Below are positions 16,353 through 25,546 of a stretch of 61,357 nucleotides of DNA, in pieces. Under the pieces are notes generated by a model. The model was not told the origin of the DNA and ran no database searches. It worked only from the letters and a program-made list of their open reading frames with translations. This DNA comes from an uncultured Eubacteriales bacterium. Its GTDB lineage: Bacteria > Bacillota > Clostridia > TANB77 > CAG-508. Made by a program: the position numbers and the translations under genes. Position 1 is the first letter of the stretch. Every line of letters starts with the position of its first letter. The stretch covers positions 1 to 61,357 of the forward strand of contig CASEIZ010000034.1 in NCBI GenBank assembly GCA_949288185.1, given 5' to 3'.

Positions 16353-18716
16353 CTATTTTACTTCAAATTTTAAATTTCCATCGACAAAATCAATATTGAC
16401 AGTTTGTCCATCTAATAATTGTTGTCTTAAAATCATTTCAGATAATTCATCTTCAACATATCTTTGAATAGCTCTTCTTAATGGTCTAGCACCAAATTTA
16501 ATGTCTGTTCCTTTTTCCAAGATATAGTTTTTAGCAGATTTTGTCATATTCATTTTTATATCTTTGTCTGACAAAGCTTTCATTGTATCCTTTAACATTA
16601 AATCAACAATTTGTAATAATTGTTCATTTGTTAATGGATCAAATGTAACGATTTCATCCACTCTATTTAAGAATTCAGGTCTAAAGACATCTTTTAGACT
16701 ATCCATAATTTTATTTTTATTCATCATAGAGTTTCCAAATCCAATAGAATTATTATTTAAGTTAGAACCTGCATTTGATGTCATAATGATAATCGTATTT
16801 GAGAAACTAACAGAATTTCCTTGACTATCTGTTAAGATTCCATCATCTAATACTTGTAATAAAATATTAAATACATCTGGATGTGCTTTTTCAATTTCAT
16901 CCAATAAAATAATAGAATATGGTTTTCTCTTAACTTTATCAGTTAATTGCCCTGCATCATCATAGCCAACATATCCTGGAGGTGCACCAATTAATTTAGA
17001 AGTAGAGTGACTCTCCATATATTCTGACATGTCAATTCTGATAATAGAATCTTCAGATCCAAACATTTCATAAGCTAAACTTTTGGCAAGTTCTGTTTTA
17101 CCAACACCAGTAGGACCAACAAAAATGAATGAAGGTGGTCTTTTGGTTGATTTTAATCCTGCTCTGTTTCTACGAATGGCTCTTGATACAGCACTTACAG
17201 CTTCATCTTGACCAATAATTCTCTTATGAAGATTGGTTTCTAAGTTTAATAATTTTTGTGTTTCTGCTTCTGTGATTTTTTGTACAGGTATTTTTGTCCA
17301 ACTTTCGATAACATTAGCAATATCTTGAACAGTTAATTGTCTAGGTTTCATGGTTTCGTTTAGTTTATCAATTTGTTCGATTAATTGACATTCACGTGTT
17401 TTTAAATCAGCTGCTTTTTGATAATCTTCTGTAGAATCAGCAGCAATGACTTCTTCTTTTTCAGCTTGCACTTGTTCTAATTCTTGTTTTAGTTTTTCTA
17501 AAGTAAATAATTCTTTATTTTCTAGATTAATTCTTGAACAAGCCTCATCTAAAATATCAATTGCCTTATCTGGTAAAAATCTATCATGAATATATTTTTC
17601 AGACATAATAACGGCTTGTCTAATAACATCTAAAGAAATTTTTACTTTATGATATTCTTCATAATATTTTTTAATACCTTCCAAAATACCAATAGAATCA
17701 TCAATAGTTGGTTCTTCTACTAAAACTTGTTGGAATCTTCTTTCTAAAGCAGAATCTTTTTCGATATATTTTCTATATTCTTTTAAAGTAGTGGTACCAA
17801 TTAATTGAATTTCACCATTGGAAAGCGCTGGTTTTAAGATGTTAGCAGCATTCATAGAATGTTCACCATCACCAGCACCAATGATATTATGAATTTCATC
17901 AATCACTAGAATGATATTTCCATATTCTTTACATTCATCAATAATCCCTTTCATTCTAGATTCAAATTGTCCTCTAAATTGTGTTCCTGCAATGACAGCG
18001 GTCATATCTAAAAGATAGACTTCTTTATTTAATAATTTTGCAGGTACATTTTGGTTAGCAATTCGAATGGCTAATCCTTGTGCAATAGCTGTTTTACCAA
18101 CACCTGGTTCACCAATTAAGCAAGGATTATTTTTAGAACGTCTATTTAAGATTTGGATAATTCTTCTAATTTCATTATCTCTTCCAATAACGATATCTAA
18201 TTGATTATTTTTTGCTTTTGCTGTCAAATTCGTACCATAGGTATCTAAAAACTTTTTCTTTTTATTTTGTTTTGTATTTTTCTTTTTTTCTACTTTTACT
18301 TTTTTCCTACCATTATTCAATTCTTGTTCATTATTATTGTTATTATTTGAATTTCCTCCAAACATATTAGAAAACAATGAACTTAATGGAATGGCTGCAC
18401 CAGAGACTTTTCCTGTACCATCACCATTTTCATCTCCAGCATTTTCAAACGTAATGGCACCATCGATATTTTCGATATCTTCTAAATTAATATTTTCAGC
18501 TAAGTCTTTAAAAATGGTCTCAAATTGTTTTGTCATATCATTTAAATTTACATTATCTTTAGATAAAATTTCATTTTGTCTATATAATACTTCATTAGGG
18601 TTAATGCCTTTGGCTTTTGCACAATCATAACAATACCCTTCTAAAGATTCTTTACCATTTTCTATTTTTTTATAAAAAAGTATAGCTGGGTTTTTATTAC
18701 ATTCTGAACATAACAT
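16353..18716 (-). CDS. clpE: Clp ATPase with N-terminal zinc finger, ClpE type
   Basis: A 787-residue HSP100 unfoldase expected to feed proteins to ClpP. The N-terminus has the ClpE/McsA-like zinc motif (CSECNKNP...YCYDCAKAK), followed by a low-complexity Asn/Lys linker. AAA1 has Walker A GEPGVGKTA. A UVR-like middle region lies near residues 430-460. AAA2 has GPTGVGKTE and IRIDMSEYMESHSTSKLIG. It lacks the double Clp-N repeat of ClpC, which favours ClpE. Promoter with TTGACT and TATGAT; no CtsR operator is evident. Confidence 0.88.
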   Translation of the reverse strand: MLCSECNKNPAILFYKKIENGKESLEGYCYDCAKAKGINPNEVLYRQNEILSKDNVNLNDMTKQFETIFKDLAENINLEDIENIDGAITFENAGDENGDGTGKVSGAAIPLSSLFSNMFGGNSNNNNNNEQELNNGRKKVKVEKKKNTKQNKKKKFLDTYGTNLTAKAKNNQLDIVIGRDNEIRRIIQILNRRSKNNPCLIGEPGVGKTAIAQGLAIRIANQNVPAKLLNKEVYLLDMTAVIAGTQFRGQFESRMKGIIDECKEYGNIILVIDEIHNIIGAGDGEHSMNAANILKPALSNGEIQLIGTTTLKEYRKYIEKDSALERRFQQVLVEEPTIDDSIGILEGIKKYYEEYHKVKISLDVIRQAVIMSEKYIHDRFLPDKAIDILDEACSRINLENKELFTLEKLKQELEQVQAEKEEVIAADSTEDYQKAADLKTRECQLIEQIDKLNETMKPRQLTVQDIANVIESWTKIPVQKITEAETQKLLNLETNLHKRIIGQDEAVSAVSRAIRRNRAGLKSTKRPPSFIFVGPTGVGKTELAKSLAYEMFGSEDSIIRIDMSEYMESHSTSKLIGAPPGYVGYDDAGQLTDKVKRKPYSIILLDEIEKAHPDVFNILLQVLDDGILTDSQGNSVSFSNTIIIMTSNAGSNLNNNSIGFGNSMMNKNKIMDSLKDVFRPEFLNRVDEIVTFDPLTNEQLLQIVDLMLKDTMKALSDKDIKMNMTKSAKNYILEKGTDIKFGARPLRRAIQRYVEDELSEMILRQQLLDGQTVNIDFVDGNLKFEVK

Positions 18717-18755
18717 ACTTTAAACTCCTCATTTCTATATAAATATACAATATAT

Positions 18756-18784
18756 ATCATACCCCAAATTCCACGAATAGTCAA
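18756..18784 (-). promoter_or_regulatory. Sigma-A promoter of clpE-pgsA
   Basis: On the minus strand TTGACT, 17-nt spacer, TATGAT. No GGTCAAA repeat typical of CtsR is seen near it. Confidence 0.65.
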
Positions 18785-18804
18785 TAAATTTAATCATATT
18801 CATG

Positions 18805-18833
18805 TTGAAATATTTATATAGAAATGCTATAAT
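18805..18833 (+). promoter_or_regulatory. Sigma-A promoter of the DUF3298-like gene
   Basis: TTGAAA, 17-nt spacer, perfect TATAAT, 31 bp before the start at 18865. It is back to back with the clpE promoter. Confidence 0.7.
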
Positions 18834-18864
18834 AAAATAAGATTATAGTATAAGAGGTATCTAA

Positions 18865-19722
18865 ATGAATGTAAATTTACCAAAGAAAGAAAAAACTAGC
18901 ACTAAAGCTATTATTATATATACAATTTCCATAATTACTTGTATTATAGCAATTATAATAGTAGGTTTGGCAATTTATTATGGAAGTGATGAATTAGATA
19001 GATTAATTACAGTTGGTGGTTCAAATTTGACACAAGCGGAGGAAGAGTATCAACTGTTAGTTTCTAATTTTGATGATATATTTCAAAATCACATAGAACA
19101 ATATACAACAGATTTAAATATATCTAAAATCGATGAAGAACAAGAGTTAGTATACACATATTATACAAAAGATGAGAACAAAAAAAATAGTTATGATTTA
19201 AACCTAAATATTCCATATATCAACATTGATAATGAAGTCATAGCAGAATATAATGAAGAAATTAAGCAAACTTATGAAGAAAAAGCAGAAAGTATACTAC
19301 AAACAGAAAATGAAAATATTATCTATACACTTCAATATGAAGCAACAATAGAAAATGATATTTTATCTTTAATTATTAGAGCTAATCTGAAAGAAGGATC
19401 AAGTGCACAAAGACTAATTATTCAAACATTCAATTATGATCTGAGAAATAATAAAGAAATAACATTAGAAGAATTGATAACTTTAAAGCAATTAAACTCC
19501 AATGATGTGCAAAATAAAATAAATCAAGAGATAGAAGCAGAACATCAAAGAGTGGAAGATTTAAGAAGTTTAGGATATAGTGTCTTTGAAAGAAATCTAG
19601 ATGATGAAATGTATAAAATAGAAAATTCACAAGAATTTTTTGTGAAAGATGGAAATATTTATATTATATATGCTTATGGAAATGAGAATTTTACTAGTGA
19701 AATGGACTTAGTCATTGTATAA
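18865..19722 (+). CDS. Membrane-anchored DUF3298/RsiV-like protein
   Basis: 285 residues: a short cytosolic N-terminus, one helix (15-40) and an extracytosolic domain. The pattern INIPYINIDNEVIAEYNEEI, then IIQTFNYDLRNNKEITLEEL, then EFFVKDGNIYIIY near the end, follows the DUF4163/DUF3298 arrangement found in RsiV anti-sigma factors and PdaC-type deacetylases. No deacetylase domain is present and no sigma factor gene is adjacent, so it is best called a single-pass sensor-like protein of unknown role. Confidence 0.6.
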   Translation: MNVNLPKKEKTSTKAIIIYTISIITCIIAIIIVGLAIYYGSDELDRLITVGGSNLTQAEEEYQLLVSNFDDIFQNHIEQYTTDLNISKIDEEQELVYTYYTKDENKKNSYDLNLNIPYINIDNEVIAEYNEEIKQTYEEKAESILQTENENIIYTLQYEATIENDILSLIIRANLKEGSSAQRLIIQTFNYDLRNNKEITLEELITLKQLNSNDVQNKINQEIEAEHQRVEDLRSLGYSVFERNLDDEMYKIENSQEFFVKDGNIYIIYAYGNENFTSEMDLVIV

Positions 19723-19742
19723 ATTAATTTAAAAAGGTTGTC

Positions 19743-19784
19743 AAAGGTTGCCATTTTAACCCGTCCCTTTGGCAACTTTTTTTT
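19743..19784 (+). terminator. Rho-independent terminator
   Basis: GGTTGCCA pairs with TGGCAACT, followed by eight Ts. Confidence 0.75.
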
Positions 19785-19788
19785 GACA

Positions 19789-19823
19789 AAAAAAGAGAGA
19801 AGCTTTGAAGCTTCTCTTTTTGA
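19789..19823. terminator. Second, bidirectional terminator-like hairpin
   Basis: AAAAAGAGAAGCTT/AAGCTTCTCTTTTT palindromic stem directly after the first terminator, in the gap before the converging htrA gene. Confidence 0.7.
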
Positions 19824-19946
19824 AAATAAAAGGGGATGTTTTTTTATTTCAATCAGTAATTGATTACTGATTATGTTTGTATTATAAACTGTAAATTTGT
19901 CCATTTTGTGAACTAGAAGTGAAAAGGAAGTAATTTCATTATTTTT

Positions 19947-21215
19947 TTAAGGTTGTTCACCTAATGTAATTGTTAACTCAATTTCTTGACCATTTCTATT
20001 AACAGTAATTTTCATTTCATCACCAATATTATGAGAATTTTTAATTGCATTTAATTCGTCCATTGTTTTTACATCTGTTCCATCAGCCTTAACAATGACA
20101 TCACCAATTTTTATACCACCTTTTTCAGCAGCTGAAAATGTTTCAACATCTTTTACATAAATACCTTCTACTAAATTATTTCTTCTAGCAGTTTCAGCAT
20201 CTAAATCCATTCCTGTAACACCAATATATGGTCTTCTAACTTTACTATATTGAATTAGTTGGGATGTAATATCTGTTGTTGAGTTGATTGGAATAGCAAA
20301 TCCCATACCTTCGACATCATCACCAGTTAATTTTAAAGTATTAACACCAATAACTTTTCCTTCACTATTTACTAAAGCGCCACCACTATTGCCAGAATTG
20401 ATAGCTGCATCTGTTTGAATTAATGTGTATGTTTTACCATCTGTATCAGTAACTTCTCTGTTAACAGCACTAACAACACCACATGTAATTGTACTTTGTA
20501 AACCTAAAGGACTTCCAACTGCCATTGCAAATTCTCCTACTTTAATAGAGTCAGAATCAGCAAATTCTGCTGGTGTTAATCCTGTAGCATCAATTTTAAT
20601 AACTGCTAAGTCTGTTTCTTCATCAGTTCCAACAATTGTTGCTTCATATTCTGTGTCATCATTAAATAAAGTAACGGTAACTTTTGTAGCTTCTGATACT
20701 TGATAATATGCCTCAGATTCACTTGAAGAAACAACATGATTATTGGTTAAAATGTATCCGTCTTCACTAATGATGATACCTGAACCAGTTGCAGTAGCAG
20801 TTGAAGATTGACTTCCTCCAAACATAGAAAACATAGATGTTACATTATATTCAATTTGGATACCAACAATTGATGGTAAAATTTTGTTAGCTGCATATAC
20901 AGATGTATCAGAATAATTAGATAAAGAAACTTGGTCAACATATCCGGTAGCTTGTGTACTAGAAGAATTATTAGATGTATTAGAATTTATATTTCCTATA
21001 ATTTGATTTCTAATTGTTGGAACACCAAAACAGGTACCTAGTACAACTGCACAACCAACAACTCCACTAAAAAACGGTAAGACTACATTTCTTCCAAAGT
21101 TTGATTTCTTTTTAGGTTTATCATCAATTTCATAAACTGCTTTATAATTACCTGGATTTGAAACAGTTTTGAATTTTGAAGTGTTTGTTTCATTTTCTTG
21201 ATTATTATTTTCCAT
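19947..21215 (-). CDS. htrA: HtrA/DegP-like membrane serine protease
   Basis: A 422-residue envelope protease: cytosolic N-terminus, one membrane helix (about 45-65), a Ser/Asn linker, a trypsin-like domain and one C-terminal PDZ domain (about 325-420). The catalytic triad is visible as His in LTNNHVVSS, Asp in ETDLAVIKID and Ser in NSGNSGGALVN. It degrades or refolds damaged exported proteins in this family. An AGGAGG ribosome site precedes the start. Confidence 0.93.
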   Translation of the reverse strand: MENNNQENETNTSKFKTVSNPGNYKAVYEIDDKPKKKSNFGRNVVLPFFSGVVGCAVVLGTCFGVPTIRNQIIGNINSNTSNNSSSTQATGYVDQVSLSNYSDTSVYAANKILPSIVGIQIEYNVTSMFSMFGGSQSSTATATGSGIIISEDGYILTNNHVVSSSESEAYYQVSEATKVTVTLFNDDTEYEATIVGTDEETDLAVIKIDATGLTPAEFADSDSIKVGEFAMAVGSPLGLQSTITCGVVSAVNREVTDTDGKTYTLIQTDAAINSGNSGGALVNSEGKVIGVNTLKLTGDDVEGMGFAIPINSTTDITSQLIQYSKVRRPYIGVTGMDLDAETARRNNLVEGIYVKDVETFSAAEKGGIKIGDVIVKADGTDVKTMDELNAIKNSHNIGDEMKITVNRNGQEIELTITLGEQP

Positions 21216-21379
21216 ATATATTACCTCCTAATTATATATATATTAACCTATTCTGAAGATATAATACAATATATTTGTGAAATTTATGTGAAGAAAATAG
21301 GATTTTTTGTGGTCATTTTTAATGTAATTCTATTATATAAAATTCAAATAAAATAATAAAGATTTTCAATTAAATTTTA

Positions 21380-21408
21380 TTGAAAAAAATAAGATAAAAA
21401 GATATAAT
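21380..21408 (+). promoter_or_regulatory. Sigma-A promoter of the prepilin-like gene
   Basis: TTGAAA, 17-nt spacer, TATAAT; the start codon is about 60 bp downstream. Confidence 0.65.
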
Positions 21409-21469
21409 AAAAAAGATGGAATCTAGTTGTATAAGAAAACAATTTAGTTATAATAGGAGATTGATATTA

Positions 21470-22003
21470 ATGAAAAGAAATGAAAAAGGTGTTACACTAA
21501 TTGTATTAATGATAACAATAATTATTTTAATAATTTTAGCAGGAATAACAATTTATATAGGAAGAGAGTCTATTCAAAAGGCAAATCTAGAAGGATTAAA
21601 AACAAATATGTTATTAATTGAAACAAAGGCAAGAGAATTTGTTGAGAATGCTAGTTTTGATTTGGGAATAGCCCCAGAAAATGCTACTGATGAGATGAAA
21701 ACAAATGCACAAAGTGAATTAAATGGTGAAGACAAAGGAACATTAGTTACTTCTGATGATAGTATAATAAATCAATTGTTAAATATAGGAATCAGCCAAG
21801 AGGATATTGATAAGGAAAATGTATATAAATTAACAACGGAAAATTTAGAAAAAATGGGAATAAAGGATGTACAATCTAATGAGGAAGAAGGATGGTATGT
21901 TATTGTATATCATATAGAGGACACAACAGCTGAAATATATCATACTGTGGGATATAATGGAAAATACTCTTTAACAGATATAGAACAAATAGAAGAAAAT
22001 TAA
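21470..22003 (+). CDS. Prepilin-like protein with N-terminal cleavage/methylation motif
   Basis: A 177-residue protein beginning MKRNEKG followed by VTLIVLMIT and a hydrophobic helix, the class III signal cut by prepilin peptidase after the glycine. Position +5 is valine, not the usual glutamate needed for pilus assembly in type IV pilins, so it may be a minor pilin-like or secreted protein instead. The C-terminal domain is soluble and acidic (EEGWYVIVYHIEDTTAEIY). The frame is open to 21416, but ATG 21470 has TAGGAGA upstream and starts the motif. No pilus machinery is in the window. Confidence 0.75.
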   Translation: MKRNEKGVTLIVLMITIIILIILAGITIYIGRESIQKANLEGLKTNMLLIETKAREFVENASFDLGIAPENATDEMKTNAQSELNGEDKGTLVTSDDSIINQLLNIGISQEDIDKENVYKLTTENLEKMGIKDVQSNEEEGWYVIVYHIEDTTAEIYHTVGYNGKYSLTDIEQIEEN

Positions 22004-22074
22004 CCTTGTTATATACGAAAAAATCTAAATAGGGTCAAGATAAAAGCTGATTTTTTCTATATAATGAGGAATGT

Positions 22075-22740
22075 ATGTATGACAAAGAAAATAAAGAAAG
22101 AAGAGTGGAGACAATAAAAGAAAAAGAATTAGAAAGATTAACCAATTTAAAAAGTATGGAAAAAGAACTTTATGATAAAGGATTTGAATATATTTGTGGA
22201 ATAGATGAAGCGGGGAGAGGACCATTAGCTGGTCCTGTTGTTGTTGCAGGGGTTATTATGCCAAAAGACTCTATGATAGAAGGTGTAAATGACTCTAAAA
22301 AAGTATCAGAAAAGAAAAGAGAAAAGTTATATGATGTGATTTTAGAAGAAGCCATCAGTTATTCTGTTGCCATTGTTGGACAAGATGTGATAGATGATAT
22401 CAATATTTTAAATGCAACTAAACAAGGTGTTACAACAGTAGTAGAAGAATTAGATGTAAAACCAAATTTAATATTAGTAGATGCACTAACACATATTAAT
22501 ACAAAGGGAATTCCTTATGATTCCATTATCAAGGGAGATGCCAAATGTTATAATATAGCTGCTGCATCGATTATTGCAAAAGTAACAAGGGATAGAATTA
22601 TGCGTGAGTGGGATGAAATTTATCCACAATATGGTTTTAGCAATCATAAAGGATATGGAACCGCTAAACATATAGAAGCAATAAAAGAATATGGACCATG
22701 TCCGATACATAGAAGAACGTTTATTAAAAATTTTGTATAA
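22075..22740 (+). CDS. rnhB: Ribonuclease HII
   Basis: A 221-residue enzyme that cuts RNA in RNA-DNA hybrids and at embedded ribonucleotides. The active-site motif GIDEAGRGPLAGPVV, the mid-chain ILVDAL with DSIIKGDAKCYNIAAASIIAK, and the end motif HKGYGTAKH are all present. Three overlapping ATGs lie at 22071-22081 close to GAGGA. GTG 22105 is another possible start, so the N-terminus is uncertain by about ten residues. Confidence 0.92.
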   Translation: MYDKENKERRVETIKEKELERLTNLKSMEKELYDKGFEYICGIDEAGRGPLAGPVVVAGVIMPKDSMIEGVNDSKKVSEKKREKLYDVILEEAISYSVAIVGQDVIDDINILNATKQGVTTVVEELDVKPNLILVDALTHINTKGIPYDSIIKGDAKCYNIAAASIIAKVTRDRIMREWDEIYPQYGFSNHKGYGTAKHIEAIKEYGPCPIHRRTFIKNFV

Positions 22741-22769
22741 GAAATAGAAAGGATATAAAAAATGTTAAC

Positions 22770-22806
22770 AAAAGAGTCGATTTAAATAAAATAAATCGAC
22801 TCTTTT
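22770..22806. terminator. Bidirectional terminator between rnhB and the sortase gene
   Basis: AAAAGAGTCGATTTA and TAAATCGACTCTTTT form a 15-bp perfect stem with A- and T-rich flanks between converging genes. Confidence 0.85.
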
Positions 22807-22820
22807 GTAATTCAGTATAT

Positions 22821-23435
22821 TTAGTTTGCTCGTGCCTTTACTACAAATCTTTTCGTAGCATATGAATTCCCATTTTCATAATAACAAGTTATTAAGGTAA
22901 CCTCTGTATGTCCATCTGTTAATTGGCTTGTACATGAAGTGTCATCAGGATCTACAATAGAAGTTTCATATACTTTATAATCTAAAGTATTGCCATCAAT
23001 ATCTGTTATTTTAACAATTGCATTTTTTTCGATATTTAATAAATTACCAAAAAATTTTGAATCTTTAAAATTATGTCCTAAAATACATAAATTTCCTACT
23101 TCATTAGGATTTCCACCCCAATATTTTGTTAAAGATATTTTTAATAATTCTTCAGAGGTAGTGGATAATATGGGATATTTTATATCTAAACTAGGAATTT
23201 CTAAAGTACCTATCATATCATAAGTTTTTCCATTTTCGGCTGTGTATGTGTAGACTTTTGTCTTGTTTTCTTTTTGTGTTTCAGAATTTGTAGTATCAGT
23301 GCTAGCATATGTTTCTGAAACAGATTTATTGAAAAACAAGAAACCTATTCTAATAGATAAAACAATGATTAAGATAATAAATATAAGTTTAAATAATGAG
23401 ATAGATATTGTTTTATTTTCATATTTGTTATTCAT
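22821..23435 (-). CDS. Sortase
   Basis: A 204-residue membrane transpeptidase that links surface proteins to the cell wall. It has an N-terminal membrane helix (residues 9-30). The catalytic histidine is in LCILGHNFKDSKFF, the cysteine in VTLITCYYENG and the arginine in TKRFVV. The IGTLEIPSLDIKYPI entry strand and the overall size fit sortase classes D/E, but I would not fix the class. Its gene directly follows a surface-protein gene whose end looks like a sorting signal, which suggests a dedicated pair. Confidence 0.85.
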   Translation of the reverse strand: MNNKYENKTISISLFKLIFIILIIVLSIRIGFLFFNKSVSETYASTDTTNSETQKENKTKVYTYTAENGKTYDMIGTLEIPSLDIKYPILSTTSEELLKISLTKYWGGNPNEVGNLCILGHNFKDSKFFGNLLNIEKNAIVKITDIDGNTLDYKVYETSIVDPDDTSCTSQLTDGHTEVTLITCYYENGNSYATKRFVVKARAN

Positions 23436-23457
23436 TTGTACTCCTTTTTATGAAATA

Positions 23458-23479
23458 GAGGATGTCGTATCACATCCTC
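23458..23479 (-). promoter_or_regulatory. Attenuator-like hairpin between surface protein and sortase
   Basis: GAGGATGT/ACATCCTC form an 8-bp stem with a 6-nt loop in the 51-bp gap. The T-run is weak (TATTTC on the minus strand), so partial termination would lower sortase expression relative to its substrate. Confidence 0.5.
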
Positions 23480-23486
23480 AAAAGTT

Positions 23487-25217
23487 TTAAATATTTTTAA
23501 ATTTATTATATTTCATATAAGCAAATATACATCCAGCTACTGATAACATAATGATTACTGTGAAACCAATACGAAAACCAGCATAAGGAATTTTGCCAGG
23601 CGCTACAGTAGGATCATTTTTGCCTGCATATATTTCGTTATTAGTGTCATTATTATTTTCATCATCTGTTTTATCAGGATTACTGTTATTATTTTCATCG
23701 TCTGTTTGGTCATTGTTATCTGGTGATTCATCAGATGGTTTTGTTAAATATACATATTTAATATCATATTTTAGTGCATAATTTGCAGCCATAGAATCTT
23801 CATAACAATAAATTGTTAAATCTTCATTGTGATTTTCAAATACAGAATCTGAATCACTTGAATTATAGAATCCCATATCTGTCACATTATCTAATATGGT
23901 AATTTTATTTAACTGTTTACAATCTTTAAAAGCAGAATACTCTATGCTTGTTACTGAATTTGGAATTGTAATTTCTGAAATACTTGTACCAGCAAAAGCA
24001 TAGCAAGCGATTTCTGTTACAGAGTCTGGAATGGTAACAGATGTAATTTCTGAACAATCGCATAAAATTCTAGCTGGTATTTTTGTAATACCATTTTCAA
24101 ATGTGGCTGATGTTAATTTTGTACTTCCTGTAAACACGCCATCACCTGTTAGATTAACTCCGTTAATCAATGTTTTAGGAATAAATATGGTTGTCAATTT
24201 TGGACAATCTTTAAATGCATCAAAACTTATACGTTGAATGCTACCTAAATCAACACTTGTTAAATTTGGACAGTTTTCAAATGCCTTGTAGCTTATTTCT
24301 GTAACTGAATCTGGTATTACAATTTCTGTTATTGCAGTATTAGCAAATGCACTGAAATCTATCTTAGTTACTGAATTAGGTATTACAATTTCTGTTATTC
24401 CAGTATTTTCACATATGCTAGAAGGAACGACTGTTAATCCTTCTTCTAAAGTAATTTTAGTAATATTTGGATTGTCTAAACATGGAAATGATGCACCATT
24501 TTTTAATGTTTTAGGAATTGTAATTTCTGTAAGACTTGTACATCCTGTAAAAACTTCGAATGATAAACTTGTAATATTTCCTAAATCTACTTTATTTAGA
24601 TTTGTACAATTTTCAAATGCTTGGTACTCTATCTCTGTAACTGAATCTGGTATTACAATTTCCGTTATTGCAGTATTTGCACATAAGTTAGAAGGAACAA
24701 CTGTTAATCCTTCTTCTAAAGTAATTTTAGTAATATTTGGATTGTCTAAACATGGAGATGATGCACCATCTTTTAATGTGTTAGGTATTGTAATTTCTGT
24801 AAGACTTGTACATCCTGTAAAAACTTCGAATGATAAACTTGTAATATTTCCTAAATCTACTTTATTTAGATTTGTACAATTTTCAAATGCCCTGTAGTCT
24901 ATTTCTGTAATTGAGTCTGGAATGATAACTTCTGTTATTCCTGTAGCTGATTCAAAAGCATCATGTCCTATAGTAACAACTGTTTTTCCATCTAAAGATG
25001 AAGGAATCGTAATAGATCCTGTTAAGTCAGATGGATTTGTACATGTTAAATCTGTGATTTGATTTGAATCATTTAAGGTATAAGACCAATTGACAGTCAC
25101 ATCATTGATAGTAGAAGTTGTAGTATATGTGTCAGCTGCATTAACGATTGATGGAAATATTAAAAAAACAAATAATAAAATAATTGAAAATAATAATATT
25201 TTTCTTTCTTTTGTCAT
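23487..25217 (-). CDS. BspA-like leucine-rich-repeat surface protein with sorting signal
   Basis: A 576-residue exported protein. It has a signal peptide (1-27), then LRR_5 repeats from about 70 to 470 (repeating ITEIVIPDSVTEI and SLTEITIP units), an Asp/Asn-rich wall-spanning spacer with DDENNN repeats (about 490-530), and a C-terminal signal of IPYAG, a hydrophobic helix and the basic tail KYNKFKNI. BspA-type repeats mediate adhesion in other bacteria. IPYAG is not LPXTG, but it sits exactly where the sortase motif belongs, and a sortase gene follows. Two 90-residue blocks are nearly identical. Confidence 0.85.
   Translation of the reverse strand: MTKERKILLFSIILLFVFLIFPSIVNAADTYTTTSTINDVTVNWSYTLNDSNQITDLTCTNPSDLTGSITIPSSLDGKTVVTIGHDAFESATGITEVIIPDSITEIDYRAFENCTNLNKVDLGNITSLSFEVFTGCTSLTEITIPNTLKDGASSPCLDNPNITKITLEEGLTVVPSNLCANTAITEIVIPDSVTEIEYQAFENCTNLNKVDLGNITSLSFEVFTGCTSLTEITIPKTLKNGASFPCLDNPNITKITLEEGLTVVPSSICENTGITEIVIPNSVTKIDFSAFANTAITEIVIPDSVTEISYKAFENCPNLTSVDLGSIQRISFDAFKDCPKLTTIFIPKTLINGVNLTGDGVFTGSTKLTSATFENGITKIPARILCDCSEITSVTIPDSVTEIACYAFAGTSISEITIPNSVTSIEYSAFKDCKQLNKITILDNVTDMGFYNSSDSDSVFENHNEDLTIYCYEDSMAANYALKYDIKYVYLTKPSDESPDNNDQTDDENNNSNPDKTDDENNNDTNNEIYAGKNDPTVAPGKIPYAGFRIGFTVIIMLSVAGCIFAYMKYNKFKNI
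24421..24899. repeat. 270-bp-spaced direct repeat inside the LRR gene
   Basis: About 210 bp starting at 24421 recurs nearly unchanged at 24691, an offset of 270 bp, or exactly 90 codons. Both copies encode the same set of leucine-rich repeats. The high identity indicates a recent internal duplication or gene conversion, so copy number could vary between strains. Confidence 0.8.
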
Positions 25218-25288
25218 TTTTTTACCCCCTTTTTTTCCTTTGTTTTTTTAATCTTTTTAGAAATTTTACTCTAAAAAAATCCATAAAA

Positions 25289-25317
25289 ATAATATCAATA
25301 AATAAATTTATTGTCAA
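25289..25317 (-). promoter_or_regulatory. Sigma-A promoter of the surface protein-sortase operon
   Basis: Minus strand: TTGACA, 17-nt spacer, TATTAT. The other roughly 230 bp of this intergenic gap up to the next gene is AT-rich, without a recognised element. Confidence 0.7.
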
Positions 25318-25546
25318 TAAATTTATAGTATTTTTATAAAAAGAGTTACAATGCAGACCTAAATGCCAGAAAGGTTACACATTTAAGTTGCATAAAAATC
25401 ATTGGATATGATGATATATAAAGGAATAATAAATAATATGTCGAATAAATTATATGTAGTATATTTTAAAACAAGAGATAAAATATATGTGTTAAAAATC
25501 AAATTATTGTTAATATTATTTGATATATAACATACGAGGAGGAAGT

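Noticed and set aside
24415..24897. 160-codon open frame on the plus strand inside the LRR gene.
   Set aside because: It is the antisense shadow of the duplicated leucine-rich repeats and has no ribosome site.
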